The notes beneath the pieces were generated by a model. It was not told the DNA's origin. It did not search any database and saw nothing but the letters and a program-made list of their open reading frames with translations. From Nectonema munidae (taxonomy: Eukaryota; Nematomorpha; Nectonematoida; Nectonematidae), in assembly GCA_030549495.1 (NCBI GenBank), contig JAUIRK010000176.1:124001-188000 (forward strand): DNA of 64,000 nt. Direction: 5' to 3'. The position numbers were made by a program, and so were the translations under genes. How positions within the stretch are numbered: position 1 is the first letter of the stretch; each line of letters starts with the position of its first letter. Shown here piece after piece: positions 1 to 11,134 of the stretch.

Positions 1-1029
1 ACTCATAACGTTGATGGTTTTGTTGCGAGTGCAACTAATTCAAGTAATTTTGAAAGTGCGACAGATAAAGATGATTCCAACACTGAGTTTGCCTGTGATA
101 AATGCAATAAAGTTTTCCATCGTCAGGAAAGATTGTTAGCGCATAAGGCGACGCATCATCTCTTCGTTTGCACGTATGAATCTTGTCAAAGTAAAGAATT
201 CAACCACAAATCTCAGCTTGTGAGACACTTAGCAACGATGCATCATAGTAACTCTCTTAATTCTGCATTATCAACTTCACCGCATGCTACATCTAACCCT
301 AATGCTACTTCCCAAACAACAAAATCTCTTTCCAAAACATGTCCTCCTTTTTTCTTACTTACAACCCAGCTTACCAAGCTTTCTCGTATCATCTGTAAAG
401 GGATCTTTAATGTTAAGCGCGCTGGAAGAACTCCACTTCTCCCTATTAACATCGCAGCAATTAAAGCTCAATGTCAAGAAAAGTTGAATAGTGAAAATTC
501 GCGTTTATCTCTTACTGAACTACAAACTCACATTTCAACATCTCTATCGAAGTACAAAAGTAGTAACAGTTCCAACAAAAATGACTCTCTTTCAAGCGTT
601 GTTCAGCGCATCAATGATTCGAATAAAAAGTCACTCGCAATTATCGACCCTGTTACAAGCGATTCCGAGGCGTTCATCGCTAGTAATACTCTTGATAACA
701 ACGAGTCAGCCATGCAACGTACCCAAGAAAAGACTGAAGTCGAGAACAAACGTGTCAAAGTTGTTAATACCAACATTTCCCTAGCCCCCGCCTCTCCATC
801 TGCCAACATGGTGAGTTGTGGGGCGGGTGTGGCTCCTGCTCCAACCCCCGTGGGAAGCATTCCTCCCACACCAACTACGAATACTCCTTCCAACGCTCCT
901 TCCGATATCTACTTCACTTCTACGTCAAAGATCAAAGAAATGCGCAAAGGATTAAGCTCAGTCGCTTTGAAAAAAGCGTGTCGCAAGCCATGGATTTTAA
1001 TTTTTTCGCTATCCCCTCAACTTCAATAA
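1..1029 (+). CDS. MTA1: MTA (NuRD subunit) homologue, last coding exon, 5' partial
   Basis: The frame is open from base 1 to a TAA at 1027-1029, so this is the 3' end of a gene starting left of the window. Two C2H2 fingers come first: CDKC at about 94-105 with C-x2-C-x12-H-x3-H spacing, then CTYESC at about 163-180. From about 349 to 486 runs a match to the first RBBP4-binding region of MTA1-3, including LTKLSRI, KRAGRTPLLPINIAAIKAQC. A low-complexity Ser/Asn/Pro stretch follows, then the second RBBP4-binding region at about 900-990 (YFTSTSKIKEMRKGLSS, KKACRKP), which corresponds to the KRAARRP region of human MTA1. MTA proteins scaffold HDAC1/2 and RBBP4/7 in the NuRD deacetylase complex in the nucleus. 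The BAH, ELM2, SANT and GATA-finger parts would be in upstream exons. The C2H2 pair is not in human MTA1 as I recall it. Family call is by remembered sequence. Confidence 0.85.
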   Translation, partial: THNVDGFVASATNSSNFESATDKDDSNTEFACDKCNKVFHRQERLLAHKATHHLFVCTYESCQSKEFNHKSQLVRHLATMHHSNSLNSALSTSPHATSNPNATSQTTKSLSKTCPPFFLLTTQLTKLSRIICKGIFNVKRAGRTPLLPINIAAIKAQCQEKLNSENSRLSLTELQTHISTSLSKYKSSNSSNKNDSLSSVVQRINDSNKKSLAIIDPVTSDSEAFIASNTLDNNESAMQRTQEKTEVENKRVKVVNTNISLAPASPSANMVSCGAGVAPAPTPVGSIPPTPTTNTPSNAPSDIYFTSTSKIKEMRKGLSSVALKKACRKPWILIFSLSPQLQ

Positions 1030-1551
1030 TGTTTAGAATCAACAAACATCCCCTACAACTCATGTGTGTAATAGTAATTCTTGAGCTTCACACGAACCTA
1101 CTCATTACACAACTTCACTGTAATAAATCTATCGAGTCTGTTTCTCTCTTCCCTACATATTTATTGTAAATTTTTTGATCAATCATTGCAGTTAAACTAT
1201 GAACCTTTATTATATGATATTTTATCTTTTTTACTGTCCAAGTTTCATGGTTATTTTTAAATATATTTTATCCCACATTATACCTATTCCTTTCCACCTT
1301 GTATTCTTTGATTAATATTATTTATTTATTTTATAATTTTTAGAAAATAAATAATTTAAATCTATTTACTTTAATTATTTAACAACCTTCATTTTTATGA
1401 TCCAGGAATTCCAGTATACCTGAAAAGTCAGGGAATTTTAAGATATTTTAGGGATTTTACTTGTTTTTCAGGTAATTTTATATAAATTTGTAATATTTTT
1501 TAATAATTTCTACTTGCACTAACGTTGATGTTTATCGTTGGATTAAATTAA
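1030..1551. other. 3' flank of the MTA gene
   Basis: AT-rich, no coding sequence seen. AATAAA-type hexamers near 1121 and 1346 could serve as polyadenylation signals for the MTA transcript. Confidence 0.4.
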
Positions 1552-3010
1552 CTTCTTAATGACAAAAAGCTGTTTTCAATCCTGATTGGATTAACCAAGA
1601 AGTTTGTCCACAGTTTTGTGAAAGTTGTTAAAGATACAAACAGAAAAGTTTTTTGCAGTGTTTCTGAAAGCTGTCTCTTTCACATCACCAGCTTATTAGT
1701 AACAGCTCTACTCTTACTGACAAATTTTTTAAAACAGCAAACTATAGTGATAAAACCGAAAGTGTTGTAACTAGTGCTACGCAGATGAAATGGGAAAGCA
1801 TCGATAAAAAAATTACGTCCCATGTTCGCAAGGATACTATTATAAAAGCTGAAATTTATTAGGCTTTAAAAATGATTAAAGGGCATTATCCTTATAATTC
1901 TTCTAGAAATATAACTGAAAATTTAGATTGATTTTTCTTTGGAGTAATATTGCAAAAAATGTACATTTAGAGCAACAAAAATGGCTTATATGATTACACA
2001 TGGCCTGGCTAAATGTTCTAATGATGGATTGATAAAATGGGGCTGGTGGGCTGATAGGTAGAGGCGTCGCCTACGGATCCAAAGCCTTTGGGTTCGAATC
2101 CCAGCGATGCCATCGACTTATCATAAAAAGTTCATCAGTGCAGATATGGAAGTTTCTACTTCCCTTGCATGAAACACCCTATCAAAAAAAAATGGCTTAA
2201 TGATTCTAAATTTGTAATTTGTTTTGATGAAGCTTTTAATGAAGTTTCTAACAAAAGTAAATGGCTAATTGTATTTGATTTTGGAATCAAGTTGATAACA
2301 AAATTATGACTCTTCTTTTATGTGGCATACAATTTCTAAAGATATTTTTAAAGTTTAATTGAAGCATGTAATATACGCTGAATTTAGCCAACCTTGTTCA
2401 AATATCTATGAACGGTCCTAATGTAAATTTGTATTTTTTTTTAGAACTTTTAGATGAAAATCAATTTGAAATGCACCAAAAAACTATGTTTTTTACGTTC
2501 ATGTAGGTTGGGCATTAAGAGCAAAATTGGAAAGTTCAAATTCAATTGAGATCTTTTTAAAAACTTTCAAAGATAGTCTTACTCAACGATCAAATTTTAT
2601 TAATTTTACTTGATGCGATATATTTCCTGAGATGTTTTGCTCCCTACGATGGGTTGAGAATTTGCAGTTTTTGAAAGCTATAGAAGTTTTTGAGTATATT
2701 ACAAATTTCCTTTGTAAAGCAAAATATCTCCCTAACACTTTTGCCGTTCGAGTTGTCAAGGAAGCTTGTGCAGATTCCTTGACGTTTGTCAAAATAGCCT
2801 TCTTTTCTTCATTAGCATCATTATTAGAGCCCTTTTAAGAAGAAAACTCTCCAATGGCTCCATTTCTCTGCGCTGAAATCCTTGAACTAACAAGAAACTG
2901 TACGCGATTTATTAAAAAAGATAATATAGATCAAGTTACTACGCGCAAAATGCGCAAGCTTGACTTGAATGATAAAAGTAATTATAAAAATCTTGAGTAA
3001 ATAAATTGGC
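1552..3010 (+). pseudogene. Decayed hAT-like (ZBED/KIAA1586-type) transposase, split by a SINE
   Basis: Three plus-strand frames carry successive pieces of one transposase. In order they are a region with WESIDKKITSHVRKDTIIKAE, then MITHGLAKCSNDGLIKW up to the SINE, FVICFDEAFNEVSNKSKW after it (about 2209-2268), NLVQISMNGPNVN near 2388-2428, a block with DSLTFVKIAFFSSLASLLEPF at about 2773-2835 and an ending with PMAPFLCAEILELTRN. These blocks follow the order of the hAT-like transposases that are often annotated as uncharacterised proteins in arthropods and fish. Many stops and frame changes make it a clear pseudogene. No terminal repeats were recognised. The SINE at 2041-2188 inserted after this copy was already in place. 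Confidence 0.7.
2041..2188 (+). mobile_element. tRNA-derived SINE inserted in the hAT-like pseudogene
   Basis: A tRNA-like head contains an A-box-like GGGCTGATAGGTAGAGG and a perfect B-box-like GGGTTCGAATCCCAG. The body has a short hairpin (GGAAG..CTTCC) and the tail is an A-run. AAAATGG at 2034-2040 recurs just after the A-run at about 2189-2195, as expected for a target-site duplication from LINE-driven insertion. The transposase reading on either side continues across it. Confidence 0.75.
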
Positions 3011-4129
3011 CTTGCTGCTAATCCTTTTTGTTAAAATCATTTGTTTCTGTAAATGATAAACTTTTTTAACAATGTCTTCTGTTTTTGATTGCTGCTGTGT
3101 CAAAGATTTTAAAGAAAAGTCCCTTGAATTTTAAGCTTACCCGCTTAACCATATCAGTGAAGGTGGGGGCTATTTTAGCCCCCCCCCCTTCCTCAACAAA
3201 AATTTCTATTGTACAATGGCTGAACTATATGCCTTTAAACTTTGTGACTTTTCCTAAGATTGCTAGTGGCTGAATCTTTTGTTACTATTTTCACGGTAAT
3301 CACCCTCTTATGTCAAAAACTGTCAATCAAAATCAAATGTACGTTTTTTTCAACAAAATTTCTATATTATAATGTCTATAATTTATAACTTGGCGTTTAC
3401 ATTAGATACACTCTTGAACTTTTATAATCAAATAAAACCTCAGTATAGCCAAGTTGAAGGGGAGCTGTTGTTTAGTTCGTACAAAGCGAATTTCACTATG
3501 ACCGAGGAGTACAATAAAAGAACTTCAATTTTTTTTACTTACTTTCATTATCTCTTTCACTGAGTTAATAGTAATAAGGGCCCTTGCAAATGACGATAAC
3601 TAATTTTTGTTCACTTTCGACCCCTGCTCTCTCTTGACAGTTTTTGGCTAGTCGTCTACTTAACAAAGTTGCCATTTGTCAAATTTTTGACCCTTCTCCC
3701 TGTTTTAGTTGACGTGATTTTTGAGCGACACCTAAAGCCAAAAAAATAAAAAAATCATTTTTGTTCGTAATTTTTGTAATGATTCAAAGCAAACCAAATT
3801 TTTGGGCATTCGCCAAAAGTATAGGCCCTGAAGGAATGTTTTGTGATCTAGCATTTTTGAATCAAAGGAAAGGAGGCTGTTTAACATCGGGGTAAAGTCT
3901 CTTTCTTATTCTTTTACGCTTTGTTCCACTTTTCTCGTAAGAATCCCTAATTTTATCTGAAGATTTCAGACAAGTCACTAGTGTATTAAACGGTATTTAA
4001 AATCATCAGCTATTCCTGATTTTGATTCACATTTAGTTCAAAGACAGTAATAGCACGATTCTTTATGTCAATATCAATATTTTTGCGTTTAGAAGACGTA
4101 TGTAGTACCTTCATATTAACAATTTTTAA
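3011..4129. other. No gene recognised
   Basis: AT-rich sequence after the hAT remnant. A C-run lies near 3180-3187. Short open stretches exist but none resembles a known family. Confidence 0.3.
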
Positions 4130-4249
4130 CCCTTTGAGGATTAGTGTGACACCGGTGTACCAAGAAATAATAATCGCCTGCTTACAACATACAAAATTCC
4201 ATTGAAAAAAAAGCAGACGATTATTCTTCAAAATTCTGTTCCTCAAAGG
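4130..4249. mobile_element. piggyBac-type MITE, 120 bp
   Basis: The ends are inverted: CCCTTTGAGGA at the left and TCCTCAAAGG at the right. TTAA (4126-4129) precedes the left end and TATA, one change from TTAA, follows the right. Inside, AATAATAATCGCCTGCTT and AAGCAGACGATTATTCTT form a second pair of arms, so the whole element can fold into a hairpin. TTAA targets and CC-starting ends are piggyBac superfamily hallmarks. It has no coding capacity. Confidence 0.6.
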
Positions 4250-4300
4250 TATATATTCTCATAACCTGTACGGTTGAACGCGGGTAGACAACTGCGTGTT

Positions 4301-4440
4301 ATCTCCAACCCGTATATTACGATGATTCTTCTCCAACCTGTATTCTACGATGATTCATCTCCAAACTATATACTACAATGATTCATCTCCAACCTGTATA
4401 CTACGATGATTCATCTTCAACCTGTATACTACGATGGTTT
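4301..4440. repeat. 28-bp minisatellite, five units
   Basis: Five head-to-tail units start at 4301, 4329, 4357, 4385 and 4413, consensus ATCTCCAACCTGTATACTAC followed by GATGATTC. Divergence between units is a few bases each. Confidence 0.9.
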
Positions 4441-4566
4441 CTATTCCATGTACAAATAAATTGGGAGACAATGTTCAACTTTCTGTTCACATTCTGCTAG
4501 ATGTAAAATTTGATATACCTCATTCGGGGAGACGATGCTACATAAGTTATTACCTATATACATTAT
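4441..4566 (+). repeat. Single diverged monomer of the neighbouring 161-bp satellite
   Basis: CAACTTTCTGTTCACATTCT, CCTCATTCGGGGAGACGATG and CATAAGTTATTACCTATA correspond in order to CAAACTTTCTGTTCATATTT, CCTCATACGATG and AAAAGTTATTACCTATAC of the array unit at 4644-7053. The copy carries extra bases in the middle and lies between two blocks of the 28-bp minisatellite, not in the array. Confidence 0.7.
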
Positions 4567-4643
4567 ACCTGTATACTACGTTGGTTCATCTCCAACCTGT
4601 ATACCGCGATAATTCATTTCTAACCTATATAATATATTTTATC
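4567..4643. repeat. 28-bp minisatellite, continuation
   Basis: Further units start near 4567 (partial), 4588 and 4616. The last one grades into the TATATTTTATCAAATAATCA with which the satellite array begins. Confidence 0.75.
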
Positions 4644-7053
4644 AAATAATCAAAATAAAATTCTGTAATCAAAGAATCGAAAAATATTCCTTAAAAAATC
4701 AAAAAATATCAAACTTTCTGTTCATATTTTGCTACCTCATACGATGTTACAAAAGTTATTACCTATACTTTGCAATTTGCACGATTTTAAATATTATATT
4801 TGTCAAATAATCAAAATAAAATTCTGTAATCAAAGAATCGAAAAATATTCTTTAAAAAATCAAAAAATATCAAACTTTCTGTTCATATTTTGCTACCTCA
4901 TACGATGTTACAAAAGTTATTACCTATACTTTGCAATTTGCACGATTTTAAATATTATATTTGTCAAATAATCAAAATAAAATTCTGTAATCAAAGAATC
5001 GAAAAATATTCCTTAAAAAATCAAAAAATATCAAACTTTCTGTTCATATTTTGCTACCTCATACGATGTTACAAAAGTTATTACCTATACTTTGCAATTT
5101 GCACGATTTTAAATATTATATTTGTCAAATAATCAAAATAAAATTCTGTAATCAAAGAATCGAAAAATATTCCTTAAAAAATCAAAAAATATCAAACTTT
5201 CTGTTCATATTTTGCTACCTCATACGATGTTACAAAAGTTATTACCTATACTTTGCAATTTGCACGATTTTAAATATTATATTTGTCAAATAATCAAAAT
5301 AAAATTCTGTAATCAAAGAATCGAAAAATATTCTTTAAAAAATCAAAAAATATCAAACTTTCTGTTCATATTTTGCTACCTCATACGATGTTACAAAAGT
5401 TATTACCTATACTTTGCAATTTGCACGATTTTAAATATTATATTTGTCAAATAATCAAAATAAAATTCTGTAATCAAAGAATCGAAAAATATTCCTTAAA
5501 AAATCAAAAAATATCAAACTTTCTGTTCATATTTTGCTACCTCATACGATGTTACAAAAGTTATTACCTATACTTTGCAATTTGCACGATTTTAAATATT
5601 ATATTTGTCAAATAATCAAAATAAAATTCTGTAATCAAAGAATCGAAAAATATTCCTTAAAAAATCAAAAAATATCAAACTTTCTGTTCATATTTTGCTA
5701 CCTCATACGATGTTACAAAAGTTATTACCTATACTTTGCAATTTGCACGATTTTAAATATTATATTTGTCAAATAATCAAAATAAAATTCTGTAATCAAA
5801 GAATCGAAAAATATTCTTTAAAAAAATCAAAAAATATCAAACTTTCTGTTCATATTTTGCTACCTCATACGATGTTACAAAAGTTATTACCTATACTTTG
5901 CAATTTGCACGATTTTAAATATTATATTTGTCAAATAATCAAAATAAAATTCTGTAATCAAAGAATCGAAAAATATTCTTTAAAAAATCAAAAAATATCA
6001 AACTTTCTGTTCATATTTTGCTACCTCATACGATGTTACAAAAGTTATTACCTATACTTTGCAATTTGCACGATTTTAAATATTATATTTGTCAAATAAT
6101 CAAAATAAAATTCTGTAATCAAAGAATCGAAAAATATTCCTTAAAAAATCAAAAAATATCAAACTTTCTGTTCATATTTTGCTACCTCATACGATGTTAC
6201 AAAAGTTATTACCTATACTTTGCAATTTGCACGATTTTAAATATTATATTTGTCAAATAATCAAAATAAAATTCTGTAATCAAAGAATCGAAAAATATTC
6301 CTTAAAAAATCAAAAAATATCAAACTTTCTGTTCATATTTTGCTACCTCATACGATGTTACAAAAGTTATTACCTATACTTTGCAATTTGCACGATTTTA
6401 AATATTATATTTGTCAAATAATCAAAATAAAATTCTGTAATCAAAGAATCGAAAAATATTCCTTAAAAATCAAAAAATATCAAACTTTCTGTTCATATTT
6501 TGCTACCTCATACGATGTTACAAAAGTTATTACCTATACTTTGCAATTTGCACGATTTTAAATATTATATTTGTCAAATAATCAAAATAAAATTCTGTAA
6601 TCAAAGAATCGAAAAATATTCCTTAAAAAATCAAAAAATATCAAACTTTCTGTTCATATTTTGCTACCTCATACGATGTTACAAAAGTTATTACCTATAC
6701 TTTGCAATTTGCACGATTTTAAATATTATATTTGTCAAATAATCAAAATAAAATTCTGTAATCAAAGAATCGAAAAATATTCTTTAAAAAATCAAAAAAT
6801 ATCAAACTTTCTGTTCATATTTTGCTACCTCATACGATGTTACAAAAGTTATTACCTATACTTTGCAATTTGCACGATTTTAAATATTATATTTGTCAAA
6901 TAATCAAAATAAAATTCTGTAATCAAAGAATCGAAAAATATTCTTTAAAAAATCAAAAAATATCAAACTTTCTGTTCATATTTTGCTACCTCATACGATG
7001 TTACAAAAGTTATTACCTATACTTTGCAATTTGCACGATTTTAAATATTATAT
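4644..7053. repeat. 161-bp tandem satellite, 15 near-identical units
   Basis: Fifteen head-to-tail units of 161 bp (one 162, one 160) are almost identical. The only substitution seen is C or T in ATTC(C/T)TT; the two odd lengths come from one A gained (near 5820) or lost (near 6465) in an A-run. In order the variant base reads C T C C T C C T T C C C C T T. Because 161 is not a multiple of three, every unit yields the same overlapping 80-codon open frame that runs across the next unit; this is a by-product of the repeat and not evidence of a gene. Confidence 0.97.
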
Positions 7054-7349
7054 CAATTACATACTACTGCTATTTAGGATAAATTTGCTCCATATATGAT
7101 TTGATATAATAACAAAGAGGACACACACAACTCTGTAAAGATCATTATCATTTTAAATACTTATTCAATTAGACATTACTATATATACCTAGATTTTGCT
7201 GTGATTTTAAGTTGATACTTTTCTATAATTGTTCCGTGTTTGATTTGAAATATCTAGGTTTATGGATGGGGTTAAATAATGTCAATTTTAAGATATATCT
7301 GCAAAAAAACAGATTTTTTAGGAAATAATTTAAAAACTTAGTAGATGTA
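7054..7349. other. No gene recognised right of the satellite
   Basis: AT-rich sequence with no repeat or coding signal that I could identify. Confidence 0.3.
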
Positions 7350-7810
7350 GATAAAATGTTATATTAACCTTAACTGCCTCTTAAAATGTTAAAGTAGTCA
7401 ATTTTTGAATAAAGACATTTTCCCCTTAAAATGTAAAAGTATTCTTTTATTTTTTGTTTACCTAAAGTATAAGAGAGTAACAAAATATAACATTAAATTT
7501 AATAAACTTTCTTACAAAAAATGTTATATAACCTTAATTAACCCTGTATAAATGTGGAAGTAGTCAATTTTTGAATATAGACAATTTTACCACCTGAACA
7601 TTTCTCTTTTATTAAAGTTTTGTATCTTATTTTTAAAACATTAATAAAGTTTCTAAAGTGTCAAAAGAATATATTGACCTCCATTGACCCTTAAAATGCA
7701 AAAGTATTATTTTATTTTTTAAAAGTATTTTTTTGTTATCTTAATAGTTAACGTATAAGACAGTAACAAAATACAATATTAAATTCAATAAACTTTCTTA
7801 CAAAAAAGTG
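7350..7810. repeat. Imperfect direct duplications
   Basis: AAGTAGTCAATTTTTGAATA occurs near 7391 and near 7558. A longer block starting CTTAAAATG and ending AATAAACTTTCTTACAAAAA lies at about 7426-7520 and again at about 7690-7806, the second copy longer by a small internal insertion. Confidence 0.65.
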
Positions 7811-8758
7811 AAGACAATAGGCTTGGTTGGGCTTGACAAAGTTGGTAGGTTCAGACTTGTCAACACGTTGTATAACACAACAAAAAAGTGATGGCTTTGT
7901 ACAAGCTTTGGGATTTGGCATATTATGATGGCGAAATATCAAATGAGGATTCAAAAGAAATCGAAGAATTGAAAAATATCTAAAATTTGAATTTTATAAA
8001 TCCGTTAAGATACCAATGCAATCAATTTAAAGATCGCTAAAACTTTTAATAAAAGAAGGAAAGAAATTATGGAGGATTCTTTAAGACAAATTCTCGAAGA
8101 TTATCCTTTCCTCACGAACTATGAACAGGTTAATTTTTTTCTGAATGTTCAAGCTTTTCTGCTTTTATAAATTAGAAATTTACTTTTTTCCTAATTAATC
8201 TTTTCGATATATTTTCTCAGATAATTGTGGATTTCCAAAGACTCGATCACATTCTATATTCAACGAAAGACCAGATGTGAAATTTGAAAAATAACTCCCT
8301 GTATTCATCAATCATTTGATTAAAAAGGCAATAGAAAATAAAAATGATTTGCTTGATAATTTTAATTTTCCTTTGGTTATCATGATGAAGAATTTCATTA
8401 ATCTTGGATTTTATTTACTAAGTCTAGGTTTATTTTTAATTTAATCTTGAGTTTTTCTAAAATTGATAATGGCAAGACTGCTATGTACTACACTATATAT
8501 AAATTCGACCATGACTAGAGGTGATATCATAAACAAGACATCCAAACTTTTTGAATTATCCTTACAGCAATGAGGAGTATTCCTACTTCTGCATATATAT
8601 TACTAACTCACAAACAAATGAATCACTCTTCAGTTTATCATTTTTAAAACATTTCTTTTTCTTTAAATTACGTTGTATCATTTAGGTTTTGTGTTAAATC
8701 TTGAATAATAAAATGAATTGAGCTTAAACATATTGAAAATTTTGGTTGGTTTGGACTG
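7811..8758. other. No gene recognised; weak coding-like trace at about 8070-8410
   Basis: A plus-strand stretch MEDSLRQILEDYPFLTNYEQ (8070-8129) is followed by a possible GT donor, a T-rich stretch ending CAG near 8220, then FNERPDVKFEK and later KNDLLDNFNFPLVIMMKNF. This looks like a broken coding sequence, but the family was not recognised. Confidence 0.25.
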
Positions 8759-9063
8759 CAGGGATTGGCAAACTTTTTTACCCGTCGACCCCTTCATAGA
8801 ACATTTGTCTTCACATCGACCCCCTCCCCAAATAGAAATGTTTCATAAAAACATTAATCAATGTCCAACAATTAATAGAAAAAATACAAACCAAAAATGT
8901 TTCATATATCCTATACTATACAATGTCCCACGCTATGTTTTAAAAAGAAAAAGGAGATTTATTACTACTATAATGTAAAAAAAGCATAGCACGATTTGGT
9001 AAGTTTGTCTATCTTATCTATCGACCCCTAAAGATCTGTTATCGACCACTTTGCCGACCCCTG
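8759..9063. mobile_element. hAT-type MITE, about 305 bp
   Basis: The left end reads CAGGGATTGGCAAAC and the right end inverts to CAGGGGTCGGCAAAG, the common hAT MITE terminal type. GTTTGGACTG (8749-8758) and GTTTGGAGTG (9064-9073) flank it as a 9/10 direct repeat, close to the 8-bp duplication hAT elements make. The interior has repeated CGACCCC motifs and no coding sequence. Confidence 0.7.
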
Positions 9064-9742
9064 GTTTGGAGTGAACATTCTCTTGAAAGTTGTTTTGAGG
9101 AAGATAGACTAAACTGTACTGACAATTTTAATAAACTTGCTGCTAAACAAAATGTTTACTTTAGTAAACTCAAACATTTAAAACTTTATTTAGTACAAAA
9201 TTTCGACCAAATTTTCATTATTTGTATTTGCAATAAATAAGCGAAAAAAGATCATTTTATAAAAGATAGAATAAAAAAACTTACAAATTTGAAAGAAATA
9301 TGAAAGGAAAATTTATTCAAGGTTAAATATGTTAGAGGGTAAACTATGATAGACAAAAAAAATTAATCAAACGTTTAGACAATTAGATAGTCAACATTTA
9401 TCCAGAATAGTATCGATTTATACATATAAATAAATTTTCCTTAATTCAAAGGACCAATTTTAGGTTATATTCCTGCTTAGAAACATTATATAATAAATAA
9501 ATTAGATAAAAGATTTTTGATAAATAACAAAAAAGAACAATGCATCAAGCAATATAAGAAAAAATTTATAGAACAATATGAAAAGTGTTTGTACAAAACA
9601 ATTATAGATGCAAGTAGTATATTAAATATAAACATGTAGGTAGACTGAATCTAAAAATCTTTGAAGATAAATAGGCTAAAATTTTCTTAGGTTTTTTGAA
9701 CCAGCAAGAATAAAAGTAGTGCACAATATCATATATATAATA
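9064..9742. other. 3' flank of the NPDC1-like gene
   Basis: AT-rich and non-coding. On the minus strand an AATAAA lies at 9312-9317 and is a candidate polyadenylation signal for the gene that ends at 9743. Confidence 0.35.
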
Positions 9743-9841
9743 TCATTGAGATGAATGAAAAGAAGAAGGAGGTGTAGGAAGATTTGAGTTTTCTATATTT
9801 TCAACTTTGAATAGTGGATTCTTAATTTCCAAATGTTCACC
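9743..9841 (-). CDS. NPDC1: NPDC1/CAB-1 homologue, last coding exon
   Basis: On the minus strand a pyrimidine-rich TTTTATTATTTCAG acceptor (AG at 9842-9843) precedes GEHLEIKNPLFKVENIENSN and twelve more residues to a TGA at 9743-9745. The GE..EI(K/R)NPLF motif is the conserved cytoplasmic C-terminus of vertebrate NPDC1 (GEMEVRNPLF) and nematode CAB-1. The exon starts in phase 0, which matches the exon at 18058-18166 that must precede it. The Pro/Ser-rich end also resembles NPDC1. The intron upstream is about 8.2 kb and is full of transposons. NPDC1 proteins are neuronal single-pass membrane proteins linked to vesicle and synaptic functions. Confidence 0.82.
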   Translation of the reverse strand, partial: GEHLEIKNPLFKVENIENSNLPTPPSSFHSSQ

Positions 9842-11134
9842 CTGAAATAATAAAATGCTTTTAGAAATTCTCAAGTCTTCTCTTGATATTCAATAACAAT
9901 TAAAGTACATGGATAGGGTAAGAGTTGTTATATTTAGGTGTTAGATATTTACAATTTGAGCATCAGTGTGATATGTTCTGATAAATGAAAACCGACTGCT
10001 CTAGATTTATAAAATTACATTGAAATGAAAAGTAGAGGGCTAGCTTTCAAAATTCTGATTCTCAACGCCTTAGATTAATATTATAACTTTGAAATAATTT
10101 TTGTTTGAAAGTCAAAGACATTAAAAATAAGTAGAACGCAATACTAACTTTGCATTAAATTTTGGAATAAAAATGAATTTAATAATTACATACTTTTTAT
10201 AATGGAAAATTTCACTAGTGCTTCTTCATGTGCGCAAATAAAAATAAATAACTAAAAAAGAAAGGTTTGGTGTGAGAAAAATAAATGCTCATTGGCAAAT
10301 TCCCTGGTTAAGAGATTTTAATTTTCATTAATCTTTACAGGCAGGTTAGATTTGTCAATTTGAAAAATTAAATTTTCTATTTATCCCCCTTCCCCAATGT
10401 GATTTCCGAAAATTTTTGGGAGCGAAAAAGCTTCCCCAAAGTGTATATCTTTGTTTATATTAAAATTAATTTTTTTATTAATTTCTGGTTCATCTGATAT
10501 AATAATAAATCAATTGGCTTTTGAGCTATAGTTGATCAGAGGCAGTAATGTACCCATGAATTTAAACAAGACTCCATAAATTTCAAAATAAAAAAAGAAT
10601 CCTTCAATTTCTATTTAAAAGGACCAAATTTAAATTTACCACTTCAAACCTGCCCACTCCTAGACCAATTTACTTTACTAACTGAATAATCCGTAGGTAT
10701 TAATAATAACATAAAGCTTGGATATGTTGATTCTTTGTTTTTCTATGGTAATATTTCGTTGCTAAAAATTTAACATATATAATTTTAAAAATAAATTTTA
10801 AGCGGCAAAATTTCTAAGTACATAGTAGTCAATACACCTAACCAATTCATTTAGCATAAACCATGCCTGTTGACAATTGGCGAGAGGAGAGGTTGAGAAA
10901 AATTCTTTAGAACCTGTCTTTCTTTGTAATAAATTGATTTGTTATCTGTGACGTTTCATAGTGAGTCTATTTTCTAGTTGAGACCAATAAAAATACACAA
11001 AGTAATACATTATAAAATATTTATATTATATATAAATTCACTATATTTATGACATTTTTAAAACAAATCGTTGACTTTTGTTCCAAATCTGCTACTGACA
11101 CATGCAGTAAATCTGTGAGCAAGGATATGCTGTT
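9842..11134. other. NPDC1 last intron, AT-rich part
   Basis: No exon or transposon with readable ends was found. The stretch near 10860-10960 is slightly richer in GC but holds no conserved reading frame. Confidence 0.35.

Noticed and set aside
2041-2112. Functional tRNA gene at the SINE head
   Set aside because: The B-box is good but a full cloverleaf with paired acceptor stem is not evident, and the body, A-tail and target duplication mark it as a SINE.
4301-7053. CRISPR array
   Set aside because: Units are directly adjacent without unique spacers and the setting is an animal genome.
4729-7082. Series of identical 80-codon open frames
   Set aside because: They recur every 161 bp, overlap each other, and exist only because the satellite unit happens to be open across two copies; no sign of a gene.
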